Below, in pieces: positions 27,931 to 39,600 of a stretch of 64,000 bases of DNA. The notes under the pieces were generated by a model. It had not been told where the DNA came from. It did not search any database and worked only from the letters and a program-made list of their open reading frames with translations. The position numbers were made by a program, and so were the translations under genes. Location: positions 930,001-994,000 of the forward strand of contig BROI01000007.1 of NCBI GenBank assembly GCA_027923505.1, in the 5' to 3' direction. The stretch comes from Mayamaea pseudoterrestris. Lineage: Eukaryota; Bacillariophyta; Bacillariophyceae; Sellaphorales; Sellaphoraceae. How positions within the stretch are numbered: position 1 is the first letter of the stretch; each line of letters starts with the position of its first letter.

Positions 27931-29737
27931 ATGACTAACCAAGAAAAGGAAGAGAAAATGCTTTCCGAAAAAGGCTTCTTGCCGCCCACGGAAGTAGCCG
28001 AGGTGTCGCCGGAAGAAATGGAGTGGTTGAACGACGCGACCTTGAGCATTGTCGTTGTCGGCGCCTCGGGCGACTTGGCCAAGGTAAGATGATGGATGAA
28101 CTCGTATAGACCGAAGATTTGTGTGGAAGTGTGGTTACTTGACTCCATGACAACTCATTGCTCTTCGTGGCCTTCTTGCTGCTGACACGCACCACAGAAA
28201 ATGACCTTTCCATCACTGCTAAATCTCTTTGATGACAAATTCTTGCCAGAAAATGTTCGCATCTTTGGGTACGCTCGCTCCAAGATGAGCAGCGAGGATC
28301 TCCACGAAAAGCTTCGACCAAACTTGACCAAGAAACGCTCGGACGAAGCGGTGGATCGATTCTTAAAGCAGGTATCGTACCAAGGCGGCGAGTCCTATGG
28401 GGACAAGGATGCGTTCAACAAGATCAAGGAAGAAATTGAAAAGTATGAGAGTGAGCAATCGGCAAAGCATTCGAATCGCTTATTCTACTTTGCCATTCCA
28501 CCGAACGTGTTTGGCGATACGGCTGTTGCCATCAAGGAAACGTGCATGCAAGACGAGTCAAAGGGTTGGTCTCGATTGATTGTTGAGAAACCGTTTGGCA
28601 AGGACTTGGAGTCGTTTGAAGAGTTGAACAAGACACTCAGTGAGCACTTTGAGGAGGATCAAATGTTTCGCATTGACCATTACCTTGGAAAGGAAATGGT
28701 GCAGAATTTGAATATACTTCGCTTCTCCAACGCATGGTTCGAGCCATTGTGGAATCGCAATCATATTCAGTGCGTCATTCTCACGTTCAAGGAGCCGCAG
28801 ACAGTGGAAGGAAGGTATGGATATTTCGACCAATATGGTATAATTCTGGATGTTATACAGAATCACTTGCTACAAGTCCTTACGCTGCTTGCCATGGAGA
28901 CGCCAACGGAGGTGATGGGACCGAGGTCCAGCAAAGCTATTCGAGATGCCAAGGTCGCCGTCTTAAACTCCATGTCGGAGATTACGTTGGATGATGTCAT
29001 CTTGGGCCAATACGAAGGCTACACCGACGATCCTGACCTTGAAAACAAGGATTCAAACACGCCAACGTTTGCCATGATCCGGGTCAAAGTCAACACTCCG
29101 CGTTGGTATGGCGTTCCCATCATCTTAAAGGCTGGAAAGGCGCTTGATGAGCACAAGTCGGAGGTTCGCATTCAGTTCAAGGATGCTCCTGCCGCTCAAT
29201 TCCTGTTTCCGCACGATGTTCCGCGCAATGAGCTTGGTAAGTCGCTTGTTGAACAAGGTGACCTGTATGTTTCAGTACCGCAAACACTCGTGTCTAATAT
29301 CATTCCTATCTTCTTCATCAGTCATGCGCCTGCAGCCGCACGAAGCGATCTACATGAAGACGAACGTGAAAAGCCCTGGATTTTCGGCGCAACCGATTCA
29401 ATCAGAGCTGGAAGTCAACTACGATACGCGCTTCTTCTCGCACACGAAGGAATCTAACCCTGATGCGTACACTCGCCTCATTTTGGACGTACTGCAAGAC
29501 AAGCACGCTGCCTTTGTGCGCGACGATGAACTTCGCAGGGCGTGGGAAGTATTCACTCCTGTGTTGCACAAGATTGAGGAGGAAAACGTTCGACCAATCA
29601 TTTACAAGCAAGGTTCACGTGGGCCAGTCGAGTCGGACGAGTATATTAGCCGTGTTGCGGACTATAAAAGAAACGAGGATTATGTTTTCTACGATGGCGA
29701 CGTGAAGAAAAAGTCGGGTGCGGAGGAGAAGAAGTAA
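27931..29737 (+). CDS. G6PD: Glucose-6-phosphate 1-dehydrogenase
   Basis: Three exons: 27931-28083, 28198-29236, 29322-29737; introns 114 and 85 nt; 535 residues. The first exon ends in the NADP-binding loop VVGASGDLAK, and the intron falls exactly before the following KMTFPSL. The catalytic motif RIDHYLGKE is intact (Asp-His pair and Lys), preceded by EKPFGKD. The second intron rejoins NEL to VMRLQP with phase restored. It carries out the first oxidative step of the pentose phosphate pathway, making NADPH. There is no plastid signal, so it is probably cytosolic. TACCGGTA occurs at 27766, 165 bp upstream of the ATG. Confidence 0.95.
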
Positions 29738-29974
29738 GGAAACTATATAGTATCATTTTCTACATGTTTACCCACTGTGAAGGTGGCTAAATCTTGTTAG
29801 CTACCAATCACGCCACTCGTAGACTGACTTGAAGCTCGATGTAGTTTACCAATAGCTTACAAACCTTTGCCCCGTGATAGAGAAAGGAGGGTATCTTTAC
29901 AAGTCGCATGCGACATTCTGCAGTACGTCATCGATCAAGCGCGTTTCGTTTGACTCATTTCTTCACATTTCACC

Positions 29975-31390
29975 ATGAAGATTGTCGCTGTACTGCTCCT
30001 CTGCGGATGCATCGTTCATGCAGAGGCCTTTGTAAGCCCGTCAAGAAGGTCTAGCGTGAGGAGAATACTAAATGAGCGGACTTTAGGAGAACTACAGCGC
30101 CCAGTGCGGCTAACCTTGCACGAGCCTGTAATCAATGAACAAGCAAAATCAGAATCTGCTTCACGAACATCGATCCATCCAATTCAAGCAATATCAACTG
30201 CATTCATATCATTGAGTCTGTGTTTCATTCTTTCATTTTCGCCGCAACCATCATCTGCATCCGACTATGGCTCGCTATCAGACGAGCAAAAATTAGTCGC
30301 CGAAGCCTGGCGCTTGGTCGACAACAGCTTCATTGACCGAACCTTCAATAACCAAGACTGGTTCCAGCTGCGCCAAGACAATGTCAAACGCAAGTACAAA
30401 AACATGCAGGAGGCGCAAACAGCCATTCAAAGCATGGTTGCCTCGTTGGGTGACAAGTACACGCGCTACCTTCCTCCGGCCAAGTACCAATCCATGGTGG
30501 ACAGTGCCACGGGAACATTGGCAGGCGTTGGCGTGGAAATTTCCGTCAATGCCAATCAAAAGGTGATTGTGTCGGACGTCGAGCAAAAGAGTCCGGCGCA
30601 AGCTGCGGGCATGCAAGCGAACGACGTGTTTGTGGAAGTGGATGGAACGCGTTTCGAAGCGGGGGCGACGCCGGATGACGTTGCGTTGAAACTGCGCGGC
30701 CCCAAGGGATCCAAGGTGGGAGTCGTTTTGGAGCGGGACGGCAAGCAGCTGGATTTCATTGTGACGCGAGAGCCAATTACAATCACTTCCGTGAGAAGCT
30801 ACATGTCTAATCTGAATGGCGTTGGCAAGGTGGGAGTTGTTCGCATCAAATCCTTTTCGGGAACAACAGCGGCAACAGTGGCTGAGAAAATGAGCGATTT
30901 GAAGAAGAAGGGCGCTCAAGCTTACGTAATTGATGTTCGTGGCAATCCTGGTGGACTTCTACCCGGTGGTGTGGATACTGCATCACTCTTTTTGGAACAA
31001 AACAAGCCAGTTGTCTTTGTCGTGGACAAGAAGGGGATTGTTGACGCACAGTCGACACTTGCGACTGGATCAGAGGTCGATGATACGCCCTTGGTAATTC
31101 TTGTGGATTCTGGAACTGCATCTGCCGCGGAAGTCTTTACAGCGGCGTTGAAGGAGAATGACCGCGCCGTTGTGGCTGGCGAAAAGACGTTTGGCAAGGG
31201 CATTGTGCAAACGATTCGTCCGCTATCGGAAGGCAACGGAGGCGTAGCAATTACGGTGGCTAGGTATGAAACGCCGCAGCATCATGACATTAACAAGCTT
31301 GGTATTGAAGTCGATGTTCCATCTCCAGTGGACTGCCCCAAGGATGATGCAACCCTCTGTCTCAAGGCATCAGTCTTCAAGCAACAATGA
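29975..31390 (+). CDS. ctpA: Thylakoid-lumen C-terminal processing protease (D1-processing type)
   Basis: 471 residues, single exon. Signal peptide plus plastid motif (HAEA before FVSPS), then a second hydrophobic segment (ISTAFISLSLCFILSF) ending PSSASDYG, the tripartite layout for the lumen. The mature part has the PDZ domain (GVGVEI ... AGMQANDVFVEVDG, about residues 175-260) and the S41 peptidase domain with IKSFSG, DVRGNPGGLLPGG, the catalytic Ser in DSGTASAAE and the Lys in FGKGIVQ. The plant and cyanobacterial enzyme trims the C-terminus of the D1 subunit so that the manganese cluster can assemble. An ACGTCA half-site lies about 45 bp upstream of the ATG. Confidence 0.94.
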   Translation: MKIVAVLLLCGCIVHAEAFVSPSRRSSVRRILNERTLGELQRPVRLTLHEPVINEQAKSESASRTSIHPIQAISTAFISLSLCFILSFSPQPSSASDYGSLSDEQKLVAEAWRLVDNSFIDRTFNNQDWFQLRQDNVKRKYKNMQEAQTAIQSMVASLGDKYTRYLPPAKYQSMVDSATGTLAGVGVEISVNANQKVIVSDVEQKSPAQAAGMQANDVFVEVDGTRFEAGATPDDVALKLRGPKGSKVGVVLERDGKQLDFIVTREPITITSVRSYMSNLNGVGKVGVVRIKSFSGTTAATVAEKMSDLKKKGAQAYVIDVRGNPGGLLPGGVDTASLFLEQNKPVVFVVDKKGIVDAQSTLATGSEVDDTPLVILVDSGTASAAEVFTAALKENDRAVVAGEKTFGKGIVQTIRPLSEGNGGVAITVARYETPQHHDINKLGIEVDVPSPVDCPKDDATLCLKASVFKQQ

Positions 31391-31511
31391 TCTAACAACA
31401 TAGTCAAGCTAGCTAATACGTAATAATGAAGACATAGATTACATAGTATATCGAAATATACATACTTCCAAGTTAAACGGAGTAATGTACATGCCAAGCA
31501 ACAACACAAAC

Positions 31512-32615
31512 TCATAATACGATCGCACCCAAGGTGTCCGTCGTCAAGGATGTGTCTCCCAAATAGGACGCCAAGCACGACCTCAGGAAGAGTAATCGCC
31601 GTCGCAGCCGCGCTGGATCGTTCGCCAGAAGATGGATGCTTCGACATATGAGTGGAATCTGCTTGATGGCCAAGAGTCGCTCGTAGTTGCCATTTTCGTC
31701 GCCCGGTTGATGCAGGCAAACGTGAAACAAGTTATGCTCGACGCAGTTGGCGATCAAGTGAAAGATATTGTAACTGACATGTTCAGTTGCTGCTTGCGTT
31801 TCATCCAAGTGATTGACAATAGCATTAGCAGCAGCAGTAGTATTGATCAAAAGACTGGCAATGCCAGAGTCCATCGAGTCGTCCTCCTGCATGCGCCGCT
31901 TGATCAAACCGCCAAACAGCTCCTTGTCAGCATGAGACACTCCCATGTGATCAGCATAGGCACTCGCCGAATCCTTGTAGAAAACCACACTAATCACCAA
32001 GGCCGTCACCTTATGCAAGAGTCGTGGACAAGTCGAGTGTAGTTGCGCCGACGACAGAATTGCAGCAATACCTCCGCAATTGACAAGTCTCGATTTGTTC
32101 GTAGCATTTCGATGGCAGAGTTTGTATAGTGCTTCCATGCAAATCATTTGAAGACGACGATTGTAGAGATTGTAGAGGGAATGAGCGCCAGATCCCGACA
32201 TGACTGCAACAATAGTGTGAACGTCACTGGCTTGCACAGCTTGAGCAACGATTGACTCGGCTCGCCAGTAAATTCTTGTATCGTCCGTCGGCACTATCCT
32301 CCTTCGTCTCTCTAGTTCCTCGCAGGCAATGACTTGCCGCTCCATGTCAATGATGCGCTGCGCAATGGCCGACTCGCCAACTGTCCCTTGCGTGACAAGG
32401 TTGCGGCGAAGGTTGGAGGCGTCGAGCTGTTGCAGCTCATGATACCGCATTTCAATCAAGCGACGAGCCAAGCAGCGCGGTGCAAAGGCTTTGTCTAGTA
32501 GTGCTGACAAGCGTAATGGATCCATGTTAGTATGACAGCAGGACGGATGGAGATGTGAAAGAGGTGCAACCGAGATCCATCCATCAACGGCAGACACGAT
32601 TCGAGAGCAAGCCAT
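31512..32615 (-). CDS. Armadillo-like helical protein of unknown function
   Basis: 367 residues from the ATG at 32615; a second ATG at 32525 (MDPLRLS) would give 337 and leaves more promoter for the divergent TCTP gene. The sequence is almost wholly alpha-helical, with stretches like LQMICMEALYKLCHR, NKSRLVNCGGIAAILSSAQ and LLHKVTALVISVVFY that have the rhythm of armadillo repeats (NCGGI followed by a long Leu-rich helix). No catalytic motif is visible. Armadillo folds usually mediate protein binding. I do not recognise the specific family. Confidence 0.65.
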   Translation of the reverse strand: MACSRIVSAVDGWISVAPLSHLHPSCCHTNMDPLRLSALLDKAFAPRCLARRLIEMRYHELQQLDASNLRRNLVTQGTVGESAIAQRIIDMERQVIACEELERRRRIVPTDDTRIYWRAESIVAQAVQASDVHTIVAVMSGSGAHSLYNLYNRRLQMICMEALYKLCHRNATNKSRLVNCGGIAAILSSAQLHSTCPRLLHKVTALVISVVFYKDSASAYADHMGVSHADKELFGGLIKRRMQEDDSMDSGIASLLINTTAAANAIVNHLDETQAATEHVSYNIFHLIANCVEHNLFHVCLHQPGDENGNYERLLAIKQIPLICRSIHLLANDPARLRRRLLFLRSCLASYLGDTSLTTDTLGAIVL

Positions 32616-32667
32616 CTGTTTGTTCCTTGGCGAACCGGAGATTCATTGTGCGTCATCAAACTCGTAG

Positions 32668-32676
32668 CGGTACTCA
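32668..32676 (+). promoter_or_regulatory. CGGTACTCA promoter word, copy 2
   Basis: In the divergent spacer between the armadillo-like gene and TCTP, in the TCTP sense direction, 178 bp before its ATG. The flank CTCGTAG before it and TGAG after it resemble the copies near 42893 and 42860. Confidence 0.45.
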
Positions 32677-32853
32677 TGAGCAATTGTCGCAGCATCATCA
32701 AACCATAACCCAATTTTCCACCGTCCATTTTCTCACGCGCGACGAGCCCTTCATTCGTTCCGTCACGCGTCGTCACCCTCGCTCGTCCTCGAAACAACAA
32801 GCCAAGTTAGCTTCCTTGTCACTGCCTTCTTTACTTTTGCTTGATTATCAACC

Positions 32854-33541
32854 ATGATTATATACAAGTGCCGCTTCACCGGAGACGAAATGCTTTCCGA
32901 TGCCTTCAAGCCGGTTCCCGTCGTTGACGAGGAAGGCAACGAGGTGGAAGGTCTCATTCAGATTCAGTCGCAAAAAGTCAGCAAGGTATGATGCCATTTG
33001 CTCAAATGAGTGGTATATATGAGGGATTGATACGTCCTGTCATCTCGACAAAGAATGTTGGGAACGTCTATAATGTTTTGCGATTGTCGTTCGCATATGC
33101 TCATTTGTCTCATGCTCGCTCCATTATCAGGACTCTGGCGCTTCGGTTGACATTGGTTGCGGAAACGAGTTTGGAGGAGGCGACGATGACATTGACGGCA
33201 ACGTTGAAACTGTCAACAATGTCGTTGACGAAACTCTTGGATTCGATCTTCACGAAATCCCAATGGGCAAGAAGGATGTCAAGGAATACTTGCAGGGCTT
33301 TTGCAAGAATCTTCGCCAAAAGCTAAAGGACGACCCCAATGTTCCCGGGCCAGAGGTCAAGGCCTTTACGCAGTCGGCTCCCAATCTTTGCAAGTGGATC
33401 TTGAGCCAATATGATGACATGCAGTTCTACACGAGCAGCAGCATGGACCCGGACGGTAGCATGGCGTTTGCGTACTATGGCGACGGCGTCGACCCAAAGT
33501 TTGTCTTCATCAAGGCTGGTTTACTTGAGGAGAAGTGTTAA
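32854..33541 (+). CDS. TCTP: Translationally controlled tumour protein
   Basis: Two exons, 32854-32985 and 33131-33541, with a 145-nt intron; 180 residues. Starts MIIYKC, then GDEMLSDAF, the strand KVSKDSGASVDIGCGNE across the intron, VVDETLGF, the helical hairpin (KKDVKEYLQGFCKNL ... ILSQYDDMQFYTS), MDPDGSMAF and FIKAGLLEEKC. This is the full TCTP order, including the conserved C-terminal EEKC. It is an abundant conserved cytosolic protein linked to growth, translation and calcium or tubulin binding. Its leader just before the ATG is pyrimidine-rich. Confidence 0.95.
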
Positions 33542-33762
33542 ATTGATGTTGTTGTAGACTATTACTATACAACTAAAGATGGTGTTTTACGACGAATGCG
33601 TTGTTGTGCAAATACAGAAGTTTGACAGTGCGATTAGTTTGCGACAGCATAGTCATGGATTTGTGATTTTTTATCTACTTTGTGCCGCTTAACGATGTGC
33701 ACAGCTACGAATGCATCAAGGTCGTAATTACATTTAATAAGAGGAAAGCAAGTCATTCGACA

Positions 33763-34252
33763 TCATAACCGTACAGGTGCACACTCTTCCTCCTCCAGCA
33801 TCATGTTTGGTATTTCGTTTTCGACTGGAAACTCTCGGCCAGTGGCTGGACATGTCAGCAAACCCTCGACGAGATGAACATTCATCAATACATGATAGAG
33901 AGCCTTTAGAAATTCCGGATCGTTTGCTAAGTCCTCCGTTAGTTGCGGCGGTAGCGTTGGAATGCCCATATCGGCTGCAGCCTGCGCCGAGTTACAAAAG
34001 ATGAAGAGAGGTATCAGCATACTGCCTGCATAGAACCTACTACCGGTAGGGTTCACCAAAATCGACCATCCTTACCTTGACAAGCGCCTGCCATTCCAAA
34101 CTCGGTAGCATATTTCTGACAAACTGAATCTCCCTTGCGCCAATTTCGCCTTCCTCGACTCGAACTTTGGTCACCGTGATGCGCAATGGAAAGCCCCGGT
34201 CCTTGGCATCACCCGAGTTGTTTGCTAGTGTATTGTGAGTTAATAGTCTCAT
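33763..34252 (-). CDS. TRM112: TRM112, activator of tRNA, rRNA and eRF1 methyltransferases
   Basis: Exons 34252-34076 and 33981-33763 with a 94-nt intron; 131 residues. Starts MRLLTHNTLANN, then GFPLRI, LPSLEWQALVK, and after the intron DPEFLKALYHVLMNVHLVEG, TCPATGREFPVENEIPNMML, the TRM112 order. The zinc-ribbon is reduced to the single Cys seen in many eukaryotic members. TRM112 is an obligate partner of Trm9, Trm11, Mtq2 and Bud23. A TACCGGTA palindrome (34041-34048) lies in the intron, about 28 nt after the donor. Confidence 0.93.
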
Positions 34253-34776
34253 TTTTTGAATTGTTTGTTTCCTAACGTATACGTTTAGTAGGCTGAATTA
34301 GCGACTTGCTGGGCGATGCCAACTGCTTTGACGAGAGCGAGGACGACGTCGCTGCGTCCCTTTCAAACGATGAGTCGTGCTATAAGCGAACGGGCAATAA
34401 TCTGTCAGTTCAACGCGACAGGAGATGGGAAATGAATCTACCGATGCTGTATGCAGGATTTGCGCGTTTCGATCTTGCTCTTCGTCATGGTCGAATTGAA
34501 ACGATTGGAAGAAACGAGATGTCATAGCGGTAATGAACTAGCTATCGCTTGAACAGACTGCCAATCCTTGGAAGCTCCTGTTAAGCATCGTTTCAACGCG
34601 TTCGGCGCAATTAGAAAATGATAGTGTAATGTTCAGATAGTTTCGTGCGTTGGCTGGGAAGAGTGCCAGTGGATATATAGCAGGACGTGCACTATACTGA
34701 CTTGCTAAGTCTACCACTCAAGTATACTACTGTACATATCTTCTACATCATAAACACATTTTATCTTACACAACAA
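34253..34776. other. Spacer between TRM112 and the second DUF6824 gene
   Basis: About 520 bp. Two overlapping frames on opposite strands (34306-34527 plus, 34298-34525 minus, 73 and 75 codons) have no recognisable motif; neither is convincing. The right part is AT-rich and probably 3' flanking sequence of the DUF6824 gene. Confidence 0.35.
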
Positions 34777-36046
34777 TTACACTTGCTCCCGACGCTGAGT
34801 ATCGTCCTCCGTTCGACCGTCCTCATGAATGTATGTCTCCATGGATTGAATGGCCCGGCCATCCGCATACATCGGTCCAAGGACAGAGGATATCTTGTCC
34901 AAAAAATTGTCGTCATGATCCGCCACATCCATCAAATCAATGGGGCGCGAATCTGTAGACGTTGCAGGCGGCTGGTGCTCACGTGCATAGGCTGATGACA
35001 CAATGGGCGACGCCTGAGGTGCGCTGACGATGGGCATTGGCGTCTCCATCTGCTGCTCAATTCCCAATGGATCCATGGCACGCAAGTGCTGCTGCTGGCG
35101 TCTCAAAATCTGTTCCGACTGTAAATAGTCATGCGAAGATCCATGATGCGACGAGCCATGCGGTAAGGAGCGATGTCGGACAGCCATTAGCGCTGATGCT
35201 GACGGATTACTCGTATTGCCGCTCCAGCTTGAATGTCCGGCCTGCGCCGTCATGGGCGCTCTGCTAAATTCAGTATCGTACCCGTAAAAGTCCAAAACTC
35301 CCGAATGCGGGCGAAGCGAAATGGACTGCATTTGCGGTAGTAAATTCGAAGCAGAGTCATTGAACGAGTACATGGGAGCGCGAGGAGGTAAATCCGATCG
35401 CTCCGCTGCAGCCGAAGAAAATGAAGCAAGCACATTCTGAACGCTCCGGACTTGCTGCGTCCGTGGCGACATGGACAAATGTCCATCCGATTCGCCTCCC
35501 CTGCTGCTGCTCAAGCCTTCAATTCGTTTGCATTTCTTCTTGCGCCCCTCCAGGGCATTCACAGCGTCTCGAACCGCATGTCCCACCTTTTCCTTGGCTT
35601 GAGGCTCGCTAAGCTCCACCCACTTGTTAATGTGATGATCCTTTTTGAGAAATCGACCGCCCTCTTTCTTGACGCGATCCATAATGTTGTGCACTACGAG
35701 TGATTTCTCGAATCGATTCTCCGCCCTCAAGTAGTCATCCATTGATCCCGAGACGGCATCGCGAAACCATTTGTTACCAGCTGTATAGAATGGTAAATGT
35801 TAAAACGTAGTTTATCATGAAATTACAGTCAATGCATTGCTGCGCCTTGGCATGCAGCTGCCGCTTCGGAAACTTACAGTGATTGAAGGAAGTCTTGCCT
35901 CGTCCGCAGAGCACATCAGACCTCCGAACATCAGGTCCTAGGCTCTGGCACAGAGTTGTTTCGATCTTTTCGCTATGCGTTTCACTGCCAATCGACATTG
36001 AAACGCTGTCTTCTTCATTGTGATTCCGAGGCGAAGAGAACATCAT
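34777..36046 (-). CDS. DUF6824-domain protein, number 2
   Basis: Exons 36046-35878 and 35780-34777 with a 97-nt intron; 390 residues. The domain starts VRRSDVLCGRGKTSFNH and continues after the intron SGNKWFRDAVSG, DYLRAENRFEKSLVVHNIMDRVK, GGRFLKKD, WVELSEPQAKEKVGHAVRDA, with a basic GRKKKCKR patch. The intron cuts the domain just before GNKWFRD. The remainder is Ser/Gln/Met-rich and ends with an acidic EDDTQRREQV. Compared with number 1, the domain ends nearer the N-terminus and the disordered tail is shorter. Function unknown; the basic patch suggests nuclear location. Confidence 0.85.
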
Positions 36047-36642
36047 GGCTGTTGCTCTGCGATATTATTGTTGATCAAATGAGCAACATGGAAAGACTGC
36101 CCGCGCAGTATTCTACGCTACGGGGCCCGCACGTGGATTGGACAGTATGTCGAAGCGGCGAACGGCTCTACGACTGCCTCCAGCTTGGAAAGCACGAGCC
36201 AACCAAGCGGAGGTGCTATTGCCCGGGCTATTTCAAGCACACGACTTCACGTTGACGTGACTCGTGTCATACGAACATTGCCCCAAGACCAACCAAGACA
36301 ATGATATTTGCCCTGCGAGCGTAAGCAGGAACCGCTGATGTCAGTGCCAGAAAAGGGCAATGATAAATGACTAACAGCTTGAGGTTCGTCGGCTTCCATT
36401 TTCGTTTGTTCGAGCAGAAGGCAACCATTCTTATTGCCTATTTATCCTAAAATAGAATTCGCTTCTTGTCCACGGTGCACATATGACTGACCAGAAAAGA
36501 TTGCATGAAGGATCGAGTGGACTTTGAGTAAAGATACTCCGCCTTGCTAACAGACTGTTGTCTATGCTAAATATGGCGGAGCTACGTTAGCTAATACTGG
36601 TATGTATTGATTGACCAATGACCAAGCTGTGGATGTGGTAAC
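36047..36642. other. Intergenic region between the DUF6824 and tropomodulin-like genes
   Basis: About 595 bp. It holds a CACGTG palindrome near 36130, upstream of the DUF6824 gene, and otherwise AT-rich sequence. A plus-strand frame running across 35956-36255 overlaps the DUF6824 first exon and looks like a shadow. No RNA gene seen. Confidence 0.35.
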
Positions 36643-39600
36643 TCATTTGGCAGCCAGCTTGGCTTTGCGCTGCAGCTCTCGGTTCTTCTTCAGCTTGCTT
36701 TCCACTTCCAACGTTGCGCGAGAGCTGCGCAAGACGAGACCAAGCTTTACCACTGTTTCATTGTCACCCATGAGACCAGCCAGTGTTTCCTCGGCGGCAG
36801 TGTCCATTGGCTTTTTCTGGTGGCGCAATTGACACTCAACGACTGTCTTGTTGGAGGCAAGTGCTTTGCAGATTGCCTTAATTCCATCCCCTCGAATGTC
36901 ATTTTGCTCCAAAATAAGCTTTTCAATGCTCTTGTTCTTCGTCAGCGACGTTGCTAAAGCTACGGCGAAGGCATCATCCAACTCGAGCATTGTCATTTTG
37001 ACTGACTTAATGTGCGTGTTGGTGGCAAAGCTCGCAGCAGCGTCTAGTCGATCATTCTGGCGCATGGCTAGAAACAGCTTGTCGCCCACTAAATCAACTT
37101 CAGTAATGCTGGAGTCGTTTGCCGCAATCTGCTGGAACCAAGATTGCATCTTTCCCGCAGTCTTGAGCCGAGGCGGTGTGGTAGCCTTGCCCGCGTTGTC
37201 TACAAGGCGCGCTTTTCGAGCAATCTCCCGATTTGCCATGAGCTTCTTCTCGATTGTAGACTGAGCAAGAAGACTGCGAAGGTCAAGACCCAATTTGACA
37301 CAAGACACATTGGCATTAAATAAAGCGGGCAGAGAGTCTTCCGCGGTAGAGTCCATGGGCTTGAATTGGTGCCGGAGCTGCATTTCGACAATCGACTTGC
37401 TCCTTCCTAGAGCAGCGACAAGTGCCGGGATACCTTCGCTAGCAATCTTGTTGGACTCAAAGTTGATCTTTTCGACACAAGAGTTCGCGTCGATCGATTT
37501 CGCCATAGCAACACCAAACGCATCATCCAAGCCAAGCTGGCACATTCGAATCGTCTTGACATGGGTATTGTTAGCGAAAGAACGAGCAGCCTGCAGTCGT
37601 TCTTCTTGCGGCAAGGCCGTGAACAACTGATCCCCTACGAGATCGACTTCGGTGATCGAGGAGTCGTTGGCTGCAATCTTGTCAAAGAACTCTTCAATCT
37701 TGTTCCTTGACCTCTCGACACGCGTCCCCAACTTTACGGCATTCTTCATCCGCGCCTGACGAAGAAAGTCAATGTTGCGCACAACGAATTTGTTGATCTG
37801 GTCGCGCTCCCAGAGATTACGGACTCGGAGACTCATGGTTATGATACTGCGATTCACGCACATGCTTTTCGCGAGAGCAAACTCAGCCCGAGAACTGACG
37901 AGATGTCTCTGATTCTCAAGCTTGACGGATTGCAAGTACTTCCATGCCGCCTTGCTTGCCATGCACTTTGAGAGAGCGACAATACCCGCTTCGGTGAAGT
38001 AGTTGGTTTCTAAATTAATGGCCGATAATTTAGGAAGCAATCTTGGATCCTTCAAGCTGCGCTCACATAGCCGAATGAGCCACTCGTCTCCGCAGCCACT
38101 GTTGGCCACGTTGATATGCGTTAGCTCCTTTGATCGCGGATGATCTAGCAAAGCATCAGCAAACATTTCAGAAATTTTGCGACGATCAGCGTCTCCAATT
38201 GGAAAGCGCTTGAACAATTTCACTTGTGCCTGAAAAGCAAACGTCAAACCTCTGCCTTCGTCATCGTCGACGAGAAAGGATGAGATGAATTCGGGCGTTA
38301 AAAACAAATTATCTGCCGTATACTTGACGTTCATGGCACCAACTGAATTTTTCTTGGGCGAAGGTGACGCAAAATTAGTAGGTTTGTTTGAATCCCCATC
38401 GTCACTTGCGACACCGAGATCGTAATGCTTGTACTTTTTCGCCAACTCATTTAGCTCAAAGAGATATTCCCAATCATGATCGTCAGTAATGTTTTCAATC
38501 TCGCGCTCTTGTCGCACATGCTCAAAGTGCTCCTCCGCCCTAGTGGCTTCTCGCTCCAAAAAAGCCATAATCGTCGCATCCATGTTTCCCATTGACTTGC
38601 CCGGAGCCGCGTTCCGGTCCACAATAGCAGCAACTTCCTTTTTAATTTGCTTGTTTTTAAAGTCAAGTTTCAACCTTTGGATGGTATAATTCTTGCTTAT
38701 GGCGTCCAAAACATCCTCCTCGGCCGTGCCCATGACGGGCGAATGCTGCCCCTTCAGTTCAACGGTGCGGATGCTCTTGTTCTCGGCCATGGCTTGACAA
38801 AACTCCACGAGAGCATCCGACGTGAATGCATTGTTGGACAAGTCAATGTGCTCGAGCGTAAAGTTTGTTTCTAGTGAAGCAGATAGGGACGAAAGAAACT
38901 CATTGTCAAGCTCGGCTTGGGTCATGACAAGTTTCTTCAAATACAAGTTTGTTCGAAGGCCATCGCAAAAACTCAGCAGCTGCGATCGCTTCAGGTGAGC
39001 AACACGAGGGTCGGCCTTGATTTTGATTTCCGTCACGGACGGATCATTGGCAATCACTTTCTCCATGCTAGAAACAATATCATTGTCGCGGATCGATGGC
39101 CGACGACGTTGCGGAAAGCCATTGGCTGCCTTGATGCGAGCAACGAGTGTCTTGGCTTGCGGTAACTTGGACGAGTCTTGTAGTCGCTTCTGCACTGCTT
39201 CCAGCAACACGTCTTGTGGTTCTCGCAGCTGCACCATGGCCTTGGCTTGGGCAGACTTGGCAACGTCGGGCTTGTCAACGCGGCCGACGCCAAAATCCTT
39301 TTTGGCAGCAGCGTCAAGCACTGGAGCCTTTTTCAAACCCGTCATGTTGGACAACTTTCCAGTCGCCGCCTTCCACGACTTGCGAGGACTGAGACGCTTA
39401 CCATCCGTCTTTTGGAGCTTGACTTCTTCAGATGTTGTGTTGCCTTGATTTGTTTCCACCTTAAGCTCATGTTCGGTTTGCGCCAATTGCAAAGCTGAAA
39501 CCTCATCTGCAGCTTCCTTCTTTTTGCGCCATGACAGCGCCTTTTTCATTGGTGACGTTGGTGTTGAAGCCATGTCTCGATCACTCTTCTTTTTGCGCCA

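Noticed and set aside
35956-36255. 99-codon plus-strand frame
   Set aside because: Overlaps the first exon of the second DUF6824 gene on the opposite strand and shows no family features.
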